DNA of 64,000 bases, taken from the NCBI GenBank assembly GCA_036023115.1, contig JAYKKT010000090.1, positions 28,665,501 to 28,729,500 on the forward strand. Reading direction: 5' to 3'. Below the pieces are notes generated by a model. It was given only the letters and a program-made list of their open reading frames with translations. It was not told the origin of the DNA and made no database searches. The position numbers and the translations under genes were made by a program. This DNA comes from Brasenia schreberi. Its lineage: Eukaryota; Streptophyta; Magnoliopsida; Nymphaeales; Cabombaceae. Shown in pieces: positions 11,101 through 22,489 of this stretch. Each line of letters opens with the position of its first letter. The stretch's first letter is position 1.

Positions 11101-11823
11101 GATGATCATGAGTTTTCTACTTAACCCAAGTTACATCATAGACTCATAGTGGAGTTCTTCTATATTCGAACACTAAAGCGCGCCAATGCTATAAAGGACC
11201 ACAGAGCTTACATCAAAAACGACTTCTTAACTTTACCTCCAAGTGCAGGAATTTTGTTCTTCCTACCGTAAACTAGAACAAAGATAGTTTCACTGATCAA
11301 CTACATGACAAATCCACATCGTTTTGATGAGACAAAACTAGCAAAAACCCAATATACATCTGGCATGAGCTCTTTCCCTAAGGACAAAGGAAGGGTACTG
11401 ATAGAGAGATTCACAGAGAGATCAAGGATTATACCTTTGAGAAAGTCAGAAATATCTGCTTTTCATGAGCCCCTTACTTGGAGTTGACTTACAGTTCATC
11501 CATGGTGCATGACTGTCTAGTCATGCTATTTATTCATAGATTTCTAAAACTAGTTCGAGTGCAGTACTACAAAGACTGCTAGATGTCACTATGAAAAACA
11601 TTTGATCATGCACATATAAGTGGTTAGTCATTTAAGAAAGATCTTTTGCATAACAGGTAAGGATAAGCAAGTCTATTTACTTTGTTGCAATCATGGTTGT
11701 GTCACCAACTTCCTCTCTCTAGATCTTTCCGTGCATAGTACTGTTCTTTCATACGATTCTCTCTTGCCAACCCTTCACCAAATCTCTTACAAGGAAAGCT
11801 TCACCATCAATGTTTATGTATAA

Positions 11824-11862
11824 CACGTGTATCCCACTGAAGTCAACCGATAGTATATATAG
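11824..11862 (+). promoter_or_regulatory. Likely ALMT core promoter: G-box and TATA box
   Basis: CACGTG (11824-11829, inside ACACGTGT) lies about 30 bases upstream of TATATATAGATA (11854-11865). The ATG is at 11943, so initiation about 30 bases after the TATA box would leave a 5' UTR of some 50-60 bases. ACACGTGT is the classic core for bZIP/bHLH factors, including ABA-responsive ones. Regulation by ABA or light is inferred only. Confidence 0.5.
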
Positions 11863-11942
11863 ATACATGCAGCAACATAGCCAACCATGCTTGATCTATC
11901 TCCACAAAGCAAAACTAGTATCGTTCAGTCAATCACTCTGCA

Positions 11943-13262
11943 ATGGAGGCAGCAAATTCAAGAGTTGTAGCCATTGAAATTGGAGAGGAGATACTGAAGA
12001 AGAGCAATGATTCATCTTGTAATAAGTTCCATCATAATCTTGTTTGCCAACTTCGCGGTTTGGCCGGAGATGACCCCAAAAAGTTGCTTCATTGCGTGAA
12101 GGTTGCAATTGCGCTCGTTCTGGTCTCTCTGCTGTATCTTATTGAACCTCTGCATGAGCAGGTGGGAGACAACGCAATGTGGGCTATCATGACAGTAGTA
12201 GTTATGTTTGAGTATACAGCAGGTAAGACAATATATGCAGATGATTTGATCTTGTAGAAATTATTTTAGATTAAGACATTATTTAGAGAGACTTATCGTT
12301 TTATCAGGTGCTACATTGAGCAAAGGGCTTAATCGCGGCCTCGGAACGGTTGTAGGAGGCATTCTTGGCACGCTAGTCGGCATTGTAGCACAAAAGTCTG
12401 ACAGAAAAGGCAGTTCTGCATGCATTGCGGTGTTAGTTTTCTTAGTTGGTAATCACAGAACCCACGTTTCATCCATCTCTTCCATCTTTAATCTGAATAT
12501 ATCATGACAATAATACTTCTGCTTAAATTGCAGGGGCGATTGCGACATATATACGACTAATTCCGACAGTTAAAAAAAAGTATGACTATGGATTTGTGGT
12601 GTTCTTGCTCACCTTCAATCTAGTTGCTGTCTCTGGTCACCGCCAAGAAAATATTATCCAATTAGCCAGTGAACGCCTTTCAATGATCGCATTGGGCTTT
12701 GGAATAACTATCATGATCAGCCTGATCATATTCCCAATCTCGGCTGGGAACAATTTTCGCAAGTCACTCGTATCGAAATTCAAAACTATAAGTGGCTCAT
12801 TAGAAGGTAAACCTTTTCTCTGTTTCCTTTTTCTACTGTTCTGAAGTATACGCATGTATGCGTGCAATATAAACTAAGCAAATGCATCTGTGTTTACAGA
12901 GTGTATCGAAGAGTTCTTTAACGATAATAAAGGAAAAGGAAAACCTCAAGATAGATCCATATCTAAGAAACATATTTCAGTCATGCACTCCAAATCAGCA
13001 GATGAAACAATGGTAAAATGAGTTTAGTCATTATAAATTTATAACAGTTGCACTAAATTGATGTCCTCTATTAAAAGTGATGCTTGATCCATTTCTCAGG
13101 CAAACTTTGCAAAATGGGAACCATGGCATGGAAGGTTTGGAACTTCATATCCATGGAAGAAACATATAAAAGTTGGTGATATTCTTCGGCAGATGGCAGC
13201 TTCCATCCACACCTTACATTCATGTTTAGGGTCTCAAAGACAGGCAAGACAATCATGCATGC

Positions 13263-13337
<75 letters not shown>

Positions 13338-14136
13338 AAATTGTTCCTTCAGACAACTGTCAAACAAACGTTTCTCTCTTCTGAGAAGTCCTGAAAGTTC
13401 AGCATCAATTCTCTTGCCTCCTTCAGAACTTTTCATCTGCTCCCAACTTACCAGCAATCTTCAGTTTTCTTAAATAAACTTGATATAAATGCAGTAATTT
13501 ATAGAATAAAGGTTATTAACTAAATCAATAAATTGTTAGTTACCTTTATGATACCTTTCAAATCACATTCCTTCATCCTCAGTTTCTCCTCTTGACAAAG
13601 GAATTCCATTAACTAGAACTCCGTTTTATGCATGACCAACAATGTTCATTTTTTCTAATGTTCTATAAAATGACTGATCTACATCAGTCATTTTCTGCCA
13701 TGAACATGGCAATGTCCAGTTATGACATCAAATTTGCGAAGTATGAAACATAGTTGCTAACAACTCACTCTCATATTTGCAGCCTCCACACAACATCAGG
13801 ATCATATTCAAGGACTCATGCAGGGCATTGGCAACAGCTATAAGTTGCACACTAGGAGAATTAACAGAAAGCATTGAGGAAGCCAAAAAATGCCGAACGC
13901 GCGAGTTGATCAATGGGAAGCTGAGGCTGGCCGAGATACTCGTGAGTGCTGCTATAGAAGAGTGTAAGAAGTGCCTGACTTTGGAGAATGAAGGGGTTGA
14001 CAAAAGTATGGTGGACATCGATATGCTTCCAATTGCAACCCTTGCATTTGTGCTGTTGGAGATGGTGGAAAAAGTAGAAGAACTAGCTAAGGAAGTAGTG
14101 GAGCTGGGAGATTTAGCAGGTTTTCATGAGGCATGA
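11943..14136 (+). CDS. ALMT: Aluminium-activated malate transporter family protein (ALMT), six exons
   Basis: Exons 11943-12222, 12308-12448, 12534-12806, 12900-13012, 13100-13243 and 13783-14136 join in frame to 434 codons. ALMTs are plant anion channels that release malate and other anions across the plasma membrane or tonoplast. Residues 51-68, 75-90, 105-121, 128-147, 158-174 and 190-208 are hydrophobic, as expected for the channel domain. FEYTAGATLSKGLNRG lies at 89-104, FPISAGNNF at 207-215, and the family WEP motif (WEPWHGRF) at 275-282. The cytosolic tail is helical and charged, ending near KVEELAKEVVELGDLAG. Six exons match the usual family structure. Four introns are GT-AG; intron 5 uses a GC donor (see findings). 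Length suits the shorter root-type clade (ALMT2/7/8-like), but the transported anion and membrane cannot be told. The frame is intact. Confidence 0.93.
13265..13332. repeat. (CT)34 microsatellite inside ALMT intron 5
   Basis: A pure 68-bp CT run starts about 21 bases after the GC donor of intron 5. Read through, it would encode Leu-Ser repeats; minus-strand ORFs with Arg-Glu repeats are artefacts. Confidence 0.95.
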
Positions 14137-15929
14137 AGAAATAGAATATGGATATTTTGATGTTCATCCGATACGCTTATAAGCTTCATGGTATCATATT
14201 TGAACCATTGTGCAAACGAAGGGTCAATATTTTTTAACGATCCAGTTTCATCTTAAAGAGTTATTTTTCCTTCCTCATATCCTCCTGTAATCCTTCTGTT
14301 ACTAAATTCACTACGGTGGAAACAGATAGATTTATAATATCAACTTATGTGCTTTAGCATTTGATTAAAATGCTGCGTGATCAACGCACACGCACACACA
14401 CACAGACCACGCTTTGTTTGTTTAAAGCTTCTCTTTCTCCATCTTCTTCATTTTCAAGACCAATCATGGTCCCTCTCATCGTTTGACTTTTGCAGAAATC
14501 ACGTACTATTGGTAATAACCTGAATGATAAGTAGCAAAATGACCAATATCAGTCGCACGATCTTAATAGAGCGAATGACCTAAAGCAGTATGAAATTTTA
14601 CGGATTAAGTTTTCCAATTTAGAAATCGTAACGTACTCCTTTATATGCTGTAAAGAAACTTTCACCATTGAGGCAAAGAAATCCCTCCAACTATGGCTCT
14701 GAGTTTTGCTTTAGATAGTGGGCGTACCTAAATCAGCCCACTTCAGAAGAAGGTATTTGATTCCCTTGAAGGATAGATGCCACCTTTACCACAAACTCTT
14801 CAATCAACTTTCCTTACAGACCTCAAGAATATATGGGGAACTTTTTGTAAAGGATTGGCTTTTATTGCTTGGGTGTGCTTGTCTCATGCTTTCATGTACA
14901 TTTTATGTGAAACTATTTTCCACGGTTCTCCAAAGTAATTTTCAAATGGGTTTTCAGCTAATTTTGTTCAAGGCTTATAAAAATCATCCATGCGATGGTA
15001 TTTATGTTCTTCTCACTACTTACATATATATATATATATATATGTATGTATGATTATACTATGAGTACGTTTGACTTATAAATAGGTTTCTAAGTAAGAA
15101 TGGTCACTCTTCTTTACCATGCATAAGAACAACACAGACGCGAGCGCATGCACGTGTGCGCATTGTTGGAGAGATCGTTTCAGAAACCTTAAAAGAGAAA
15201 GTACCAAATGATATGATAAAAGAACGTAAACTCGTTTTGGCCTGTGAAAGCTTATTAAGTTTCATTCTTTAAAAATTTTCCCAAGTCATCATCTCAAGGT
15301 AACAGTATTAAGATAATTAAGGTAAAATAAAGAGTAATTTCTCTTTTAGGTACTTCGCCTGAGGCAAACTTTAGGCAAATGATAAAATGAAGACCATTTT
15401 ATTAGGTGCATTTAGGAAAATGTGTGTGCGTTTAGCTTGGCTCGTTTTCATAGAAAATGAGTGGAGCAAGCAAGGATTGCTGAGTTTGTTTGGCTTGTCT
15501 ACCACCCTAAAAGGAGTCCCCCAAAATGACTTTGCCATCCCGCACTTGCCCTTGCTCTTAGACATGGCCAGTTTCCGTTCTCCTAAAACCAGATGAATCG
15601 AATTGGGATAAGATCTGTTTCGGTTTCAGATTTAAGTTTAAACCATTGTAAATCACTAAATATATAAAATTAAAATTTCAAAAAAATAAAACCTACAGTT
15701 AAACCACTAGACTGAATACACACTCCACATAAGGTGGAACTGAAAGTGAAGTAGGGGAGTTTTTTATTCAGAGTTTAGTTTAATCGGTTCTGGTTTTAGT
15801 TAGTTCCTAGTCCCGTCTGGTTCCAATTGAAGTCATCAGGTTCAGGCTGGCTTTAAACCGGGTAGGTCGTCTTGCTCCTTTGCATAGTTCGTATGGTTGC
15901 CTACCTCAAACTTTTAGTATTTTCTTATG
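14137..15929. other. ALMT 3' flank and gene-free stretch
   Basis: The first few hundred bases are the probable ALMT 3' UTR; no single polyadenylation signal stands out. Beyond that I see only AT-rich text, a TA run at about 15019-15042, and GGTTC-type words at 15600-15870. ORFs of 64-111 codons here have no recognisable features. Confidence 0.4.
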
Positions 15930-18900
15930 TACTATAACACAACGACTAAGACTACTAGACGGGGTCGGCTACAAGGATTCTTTGTTTCCACAAAGATCTA
16001 TCATGCGCCATGTTAGGGCTTAACACAAAATAAGCTAGATCATTCTTTATTGTTTCTTTTCAACACTTTTGTAGATGTCATCTACCTCTTTTAATACTTT
16101 TAAAATCTAGTTTTTCATAGCTTCTTATAGGTACTTCTTTTGATCTTTCTTTCTATATGTCCAAATGATTTTCTCTCATTTTATCATTTATTGGTATGAC
16201 TCCTAATTTGTTTCTAATAACCTCATATATATATGGTCTTTCTTTATATGACCACTCACTCATCTCAATATCTTCATTTCTGTCACACATCTTTTGTACA
16301 CGTTAATGATTCACACACATCTTTTGTACACGTTAATGATTAACTGCCAACACTTAGGACCATAAAACATGGCAGGTCTAATTATTGCTCTATAATATTT
16401 ACCTTTTAACTTTAATAGTATCTTATTATCACAAAGAATATCTAATGCTTTTCTCTATTTTAACCAACCTTCATTAATTCTATTTGTAACATCTCCATCA
16501 ATTCTTCCATTACTTAGAAAAATTGACCCTAGGTATTTAAAATTTTCCTTTTGGGTGATGCAATTTGTGTCAATGATGTCATGTGTACCAACTTTAATTT
16601 CTATGTCCTCTTAAGTAACCAAATGATCAAAGTTACATTCCATATATTCTATCTTTCTTCTACTAAGTCGGAAGCTTTTACTTTCTAATGTTTCTCTCTA
16701 TAGTTCCAATTTTCTGTTAACTTTTTTCTTAGACTCCTCCACTAATACAATGTCATCTATAAATAACATACACCAAAGTATTTCATCTTGAAAATGTTTT
16801 GTTAACTCATCAATCACCATTATAAATAAGTATGGACTTAAAGTTGATCCTTGACGTAACCCAATATTAATTTCAAAGAAGTCTGTCACTCCTTCATGAG
16901 TCCTCACACATGTTTTTGCACCATCGTACATGTCTCTTATAAGGTTTATGTATGTCAATGGGATACCTCTTTTTTCTAAGGTTCTCCAAAGAACCTCCCT
17001 CGGTACCCTATTGTAAGTTTTCTCTAGATCAATAAATATCATGTGAAGGTTTTTCTTTTTTTCTCTAAAATGTTTCATAAGATGTCTCAAAAGGTTAATT
17101 GCTTCAACAGTAGATATGTCTGACATGAATCCAAATTGGTTCTTTGTTGTACTCGATACTTGTCTTAATCTATGTTCGATAATTCTTTCATATAATTTCA
17201 TAGTATGACTCATTAACTTGATACCCTAATCATTCGCACAATTCTAAAGGTCTCCCTTGTTCTTGTATATGGGTATAAGTGTACTTACTCTCCATTCCTT
17301 GGGCATCTTTTGGTTTCTCGATATTTCATTAAAGAGTCTTGTGAGTCAAGTGATTCCCGTTTCTCTTAGGATTTTCCAAACTTCTATAGGAATATTGTCT
17401 GGTCCTACCGATTTACCACCCTTCATATGTTTAAGAGACACTTTGACTTCATTCTTTTGAATATGTCGGTAGAAATTGCTATTTATATACTTTTATGATT
17501 TTACTAACTCTCCTATGTTAATACTAACATCTTTAGTTTTTATCTATTTTTTATATCATCATTTACCACAAGAATTTTTTTTATCCTCGTCTTTAATGCA
17601 TCTAACAAAATTAAGATCTTTAGTTTTCTTATCTCTAGCCCTAGTTATCCTAAAAATATCTCTTTCACCCTCTTTTGAGTTGAGTTTTTATATAAATCCT
17701 TTCAAATTTTAGTTTTTGCTTCACTGACGGCCTTTTTCGTTTCTTTCTTTACTTTTTAATAAGCTTGTAAAGTTTCACTAGTCTTATTAGTATAATGTAA
17801 TTTATAACATTTTATCTTTGCCTTTATTTTATTTTGCACCACTTCACTCCACCTCAAAGCTTTTTTTTTGTGCCACTACACCTCCCTTAGATTCACGTAA
17901 CACATCTTTCACCGCTTTCCTAATATGTATAGTAATATTGTTTCACATATCACAAGGTGTACCAACATAATTTGAAGAATTTCCTTGAAGGACTTTCTGT
18001 TTAAATATACCTTCTTTCTCGCTTTTGAGGTTTTATAATTTAGTTTGAATAGCTTGATGCACTCTTTTCTTATTTGTCCACTTTCTTACCTATAAATCTA
18101 TAACTAAAAGTCGATGTTGGGTGGTAAAATTTTCTCCTAGAATTACCTTGTAATCTTTATAACACGATCTATCTTTTTTTCTACAAACAAAATAATCAAT
18201 TTGTGTTAATAAGTCACTCTTGTAAGTAATTAAATGTTCATCTCATTTTTTGAAGATTTTATTGACTATAAAAAGATCAAATGCCATACCAAAATTAAAA
18301 ATTTTCCTATCCTCCTCATTTATATCCTCAAAACCAAAGTTTTCATGAATAACTTGATATCCTAATGGATATTTATCAATATTTTCATTTAAGTCTCCTC
18401 TGAAACAAATCATTTTCCTTTGTGAAATTCTTTGAACCAAATTATCTAACTCCTCTCAAAAAACTGTCTTTATACTATCTTCTAATCCTACTTAAGGTGT
18501 GTAAGCACAAACTATATTCAAAACCTTTGATTCTAGCACTAATTTTAATGTCATAATTCAGTTACCATATTATTGTATGTCTACTATACTATTCATTGAA
18601 TCTTTATTTATAATAATATCAACTCCGTTTCAAGCATTTTCCTTTCTTTAGTATCATAATTTAAAACTTGTATCCTCAATCTTCTGTACTTTTTCTTCAA
18701 CGCACTTTGTTTCTTGTAAACATAAGATATAAATATTTCTCGAATCATAGTATCTACCACCTCCATTAGCTTACCGAACAATTTTATGAAATTCGAAGAA
18801 CCAATATGAATCTTATTATGTAGGACTAACTTCCTTACCCTCCTCATCCGTCCATACTAAAAATGTGGAGACCCGCTCTACAATTTATTCATTACATTGA

Positions 18901-19190
18901 GCGGTAATGTAGTAGGACTAACTTCTTTACTGACACCCATCCATGATGTAGGAACCCTCTGCAATTAATTCACTACATTCAGGCGAAAATATAGATACTC
19001 TTATTTACTTTTCACTACATTTAGACTCTAACACCGCTAACAGTGGACACCTCAATATAATGCTCATAATTTGTATAATCCATGGTATAAAAATCTGACA
19101 AAATTGTATGTTGGTTGTCGAAAGCCTAATGCAACCCTCCTCCTTTATCCAGACTTGGGACCGATCATGCAAGGGTGATCTGTTAATATA
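15930..19190 (-). mobile_element. RTE-type LINE, copy A, degenerate
   Basis: The minus strand reads as a non-LTR retrotransposon of the RTE type. The 5' end is near 19190 (CCCTTGCATG) and the 3' end near 15930, at a CAACG-like remnant of the usual short-repeat tail. Recognisable pieces in order are an endonuclease N-terminal part (18608-18847), an endonuclease fragment with LGYQVIHENFGFEDINEED (18243-18440), and a reverse transcriptase fragment (16698-17213). The last contains [32 protein letters not shown] and a FIDD box in place of FADD. Many stops and frameshifts separate them. A short tandem duplication interrupts the copy at about 16283-16342. It cannot make protein. Confidence 0.88.
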
Positions 19191-19632
19191 AATATAAATT
19201 TATGTGTATATAAGAAAATCTCATACTTATTATTCACATGTTCGTCATAGTGACATGAGTAGAAGTTAAAAAAAAATTAAAATTTAAATAAAATAAATAA
19301 ACAATCTTATTATACTCATACCTTAAAGTAAATAAGTAACAAGAATCAAATTACACCTCCAATAACCATATAGTATAACTTTTTTTCTCCCTATATATAT
19401 AAAGTGACGGGAGGAGTCTAATAACTATATATTATAGAGATCCAATAACTTTCTCTCTCTTTATATATATAGGAGATCGACAGGAAAAATTCAAATCACT
19501 TTAGATTTATAATGTTATATTTGATTTGAATCATTTTGTATTGTCGTCAAATGTTTGGGATTCAAATCACTTTACGTTTATATAAGTACAATTTATATAA
19601 GTATAATGATATATTTGTATATACCAAAATTA
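19191..19632. other. AT-rich gene-free stretch
   Basis: Only AT-rich text with short TA and CT/TA runs (19393-19402, 19452-19470). No gene is visible. Confidence 0.5.
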
Positions 19633-19649
19633 ACACACACACACACACA

Positions 19650-19716
<67 letters not shown>

Positions 19717-19729
19717 AGAGAGAGAGAGA
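19633..19729. repeat. Compound microsatellite (CA)n(TA)n(GA)n
   Basis: About 20 bp of CA, 60 bp of TA and 16 bp of GA. It lies just upstream of the putative transcription unit at 19800. Confidence 0.95.
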
Positions 19730-19799
19730 AAGAGAGAAGGGAATGCACTGGAATCCGCCGCCCTAAAACGCCCTAATAGCATCATTTTCTTTTCATGCT

Positions 19800-22260
19800 T
19801 CTTCTAGTGTGTATAGCGAGAGGAAGAGAGGGGAGATATATGTAAATATGTACATAGTAACAGAGAGGGCAGAGAGATGTCTCCGTGGGATGCCGTCTCT
19901 CTGTGCGTATTTCGTTCCTTACTCGCTATCTTCTTCGTTTTTCGCTTATTATTGCAGGTAAACTTCCTTTTCCTTCACTTTTGAGTTTCTCCTCCTCTTC
20001 TTCTTGGATGAAATATTTTGAAGAGAAAAGCTTTGTGGGTGACGCGATTTTCAGGATGGGTAGTTGCGTGGAAACTGATCCTGGTTCGCATTCCGCTTGT
20101 TCAAGAGATCTGTGAGCTGCGCAAGAAGCCCGTTCAATCAAACCCCGTAACGGGTCGTCTGTCCAGATTCTATAATACCCATCACTATCGGGCATCTGGG
20201 TAGTTACAATTTTCACCCGATTCCGTTCTCTGAGTCGTTCAATGCCTCCCCAAATTCTTTGAAGAGTTCAGGTTGTCCTTGGTGTTTAATCGATTCTTTC
20301 TCTTGTAAAGGTTTGATCTTTCTGTGATGCGTGCGATTTGGGAAACCTTTTATTTGTATTTATTGATACCAAAATTGGCGTAGCGTATTGATACAAATTC
20401 TTGGCAGTCATTTGGAAGATCCATGTGTTTTTCTAGTTTCTTGTCTATTGTATTTTTTTCCATTCTTTTCTTCCATTGTCCGCCTTATGTTGCATATAGT
20501 GAATGTGGATCACTGATTATTATTTGTCTGTGGTGCTAAAATTCCAAAGATAGCTTCCTTTGAGCACTAGCTGCTCCCTCAAGCAAGTAATTTGTTGAGG
20601 GCGGGTGATCATAATCTTCTCAAATAGTTTTCTTCAGCACCAACCTAGTATCATAGCAGGATGTCTTGACAATATCCTTGTAATCCATCATTCTTTGTTC
20701 GAACCTTATTCATCATAAATTGATGCAATTCCACACACGATGATAAATTGATGATTATGGAATACAAGCAATGCCAGAACATAAAGAGGGGGAAAGAAGG
20801 TGAAGCGTAGTTTCTTGCATAACTAGTAGTGCATTTTGTCTTTTGATGTGTTTAAATGGAATATTCTTTTATTGTTGGATAATGATTTAAAATATGTAGC
20901 CAGCTTTGCATAACAACGGCTAAGTCTTACGGAACTCTTGCAGAAGTGGGCCATCTTCCCAAGGACGTTATCTTGCACAAGTGATTTGCGTATATGTTTG
21001 TCTAAAAGGATGGAAAGGTTTGTTCCTGTTGAAGTCATTGCTTAAAGGATGATGTGGAGCAAACAGTGTCTGCGAGTCACATGTCTAAGAGGGGGAAAGA
21101 AGGTAGATGTTGATTGCAGATTCGATTATTGTATGCAACAACATTAGGCAAACGGTGTGTTGATGCTGCAGGATTCTTTCAAGTAGTACTCAGATTCTTG
21201 ATTTCATTATTTATAAACTTAAAAACTCTGCTTTCTAAATATCTGGAAGCGTTATTAAAAGGTCCAGTCCCTCTATTTTTCTTGAATCATGTGTACCTAG
21301 AGTTTTAATATATTGTCATAGGGATTGATTGTCAGTACAACTTCTATATCTCTTAGCTAATGTGTAGAATGTTCTTGGATGCCGTGAATATTTATGTTGG
21401 CAATTAAAAGAGAGCAAGTTGGTGCTTTTGCTCAGTGTTATAAATATAGTATAGTACAATACGCGATAGAGGTGACGGTTAAGGCACATGTATCGCAATA
21501 GACATATATCACACCCGTATAGATATTGTATCGTATGATACATCCCGTATCGCACGATACACAACATTACGATATGAGATGATTTTTTATGATTTTATTT
21601 TTTTTTTCAATATTTTAATTTATCGTATGTATGTATGATATGATATGATTATCACATATGATTGCCCTATCCGATACAGGCACAGCTAATTATTTGCATT
21701 TGCTGTTTCATATAATCCTTTCATTTGGAGGAAGACATAAACATGGCTAGTTATTGGGGTTCATCAGTTTCTTAGGAAAGCTTTATTCTTGATGCCTTTG
21801 TTATTGGGGTTCATCTGTTTCTTTTTGCTATTCACGTTTGCATTAATTGCTGCTTAGTTCCCCCCCCTGGCATTTACCTTTCTTTATCATTTTAGAGTTT
21901 GCGGATTCACTGCCTCACAGAGCTTCACATCAGAGAGATTCATGTGAAGTTTAAAGCAGTGATAAATCAACTTCTTTTCTCTTACATTGCTTTCCATCTT
22001 CAGGAAGCTTGCTATATTGTGATTGATAGCATCATGTATGTAAGAAAACATTATGCTTCTCTCATTTTACAAACAATTTAGGTTGAACGTTCAGTAAAAA
22101 ATAGGATCGTAAGCTCCGACTATGTAGTGGAATTATTATGAGGTGCATAGAAGATGCCGTTATCAGTCTGTAAATGATGTTTTCCCTGCTTAGGCAAATA
22201 TCTTCGTGCCATCTTCCTGTTCACTGAATTTCTTGTCCATGCAAAGTCATAAAAGAATCA
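19800..22260 (+). other. Probable transcription unit of unknown product
   Basis: The region starts with a relatively GC-rich, CT-rich leader. A strong donor follows at 19957/19958 (TTGCAG|GTAAAC), preceded by an ATG frame from 19877 (MSPWDAVSLCVF and a hydrophobic run). An acceptor-like TTTTCAG ends at about 20054. Next comes an open frame with WKLILVRIPLVQEICELRKK and TGRLSRFYN, ending at TAG 20201-20203. The phases of the obvious donor and acceptor do not join the ATG frame to this frame, so the structure is unresolved. T-rich intron-like text and several possible acceptors continue to about 22150. No family is recognised. It could be a short protein gene, a noncoding RNA, or a gene whose 3' part was lost to LINE copy B. 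Confidence 0.35.
21440..21690. repeat. Degenerate GATAC/GTATC palindromic-word region
   Basis: Words such as ATCGTATGATAC, GTATCGCACGATAC and TATGATATGATATGAT overlap and are self-complementary. The same lexicon occurs at about 2100-2350. No coding content. Confidence 0.5.
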
Positions 22261-22489
22261 TATCAGATTGGGGTTGACCTGTTTTTGACACGAACACTAA
22301 ATGGTACGATGAGCATGACCGAAACTGCAGTACTGCTTAACACACTTGATAGAGAAGCTTGACGTTTAGTCTATGAAAATAAGTTCATGTTCACCCGAAG
22401 TAACATAAAAGCAATTGGTTCATGTTAAGGTTCGCCTGTTTACGACATCAGAAAGACACGACATGAACAAGATCTAAAACACAAATTGA

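Larger units (their letters stand above)
8362..11820. other. Long intergenic stretch upstream of ALMT
   Basis: No supported gene. It holds microsatellites (9055-9094 CT then CA; 10147-10229 CT), a TGTATG-rich region at about 8836-8860 and 9600-9700, and a SINE-like segment at 11028-11100. The several 60-100 codon ORFs show no domain or conserved motif. A short ATG frame from 9265 encodes a serine run from an ATC/TCA repeat. Confidence 0.4.
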
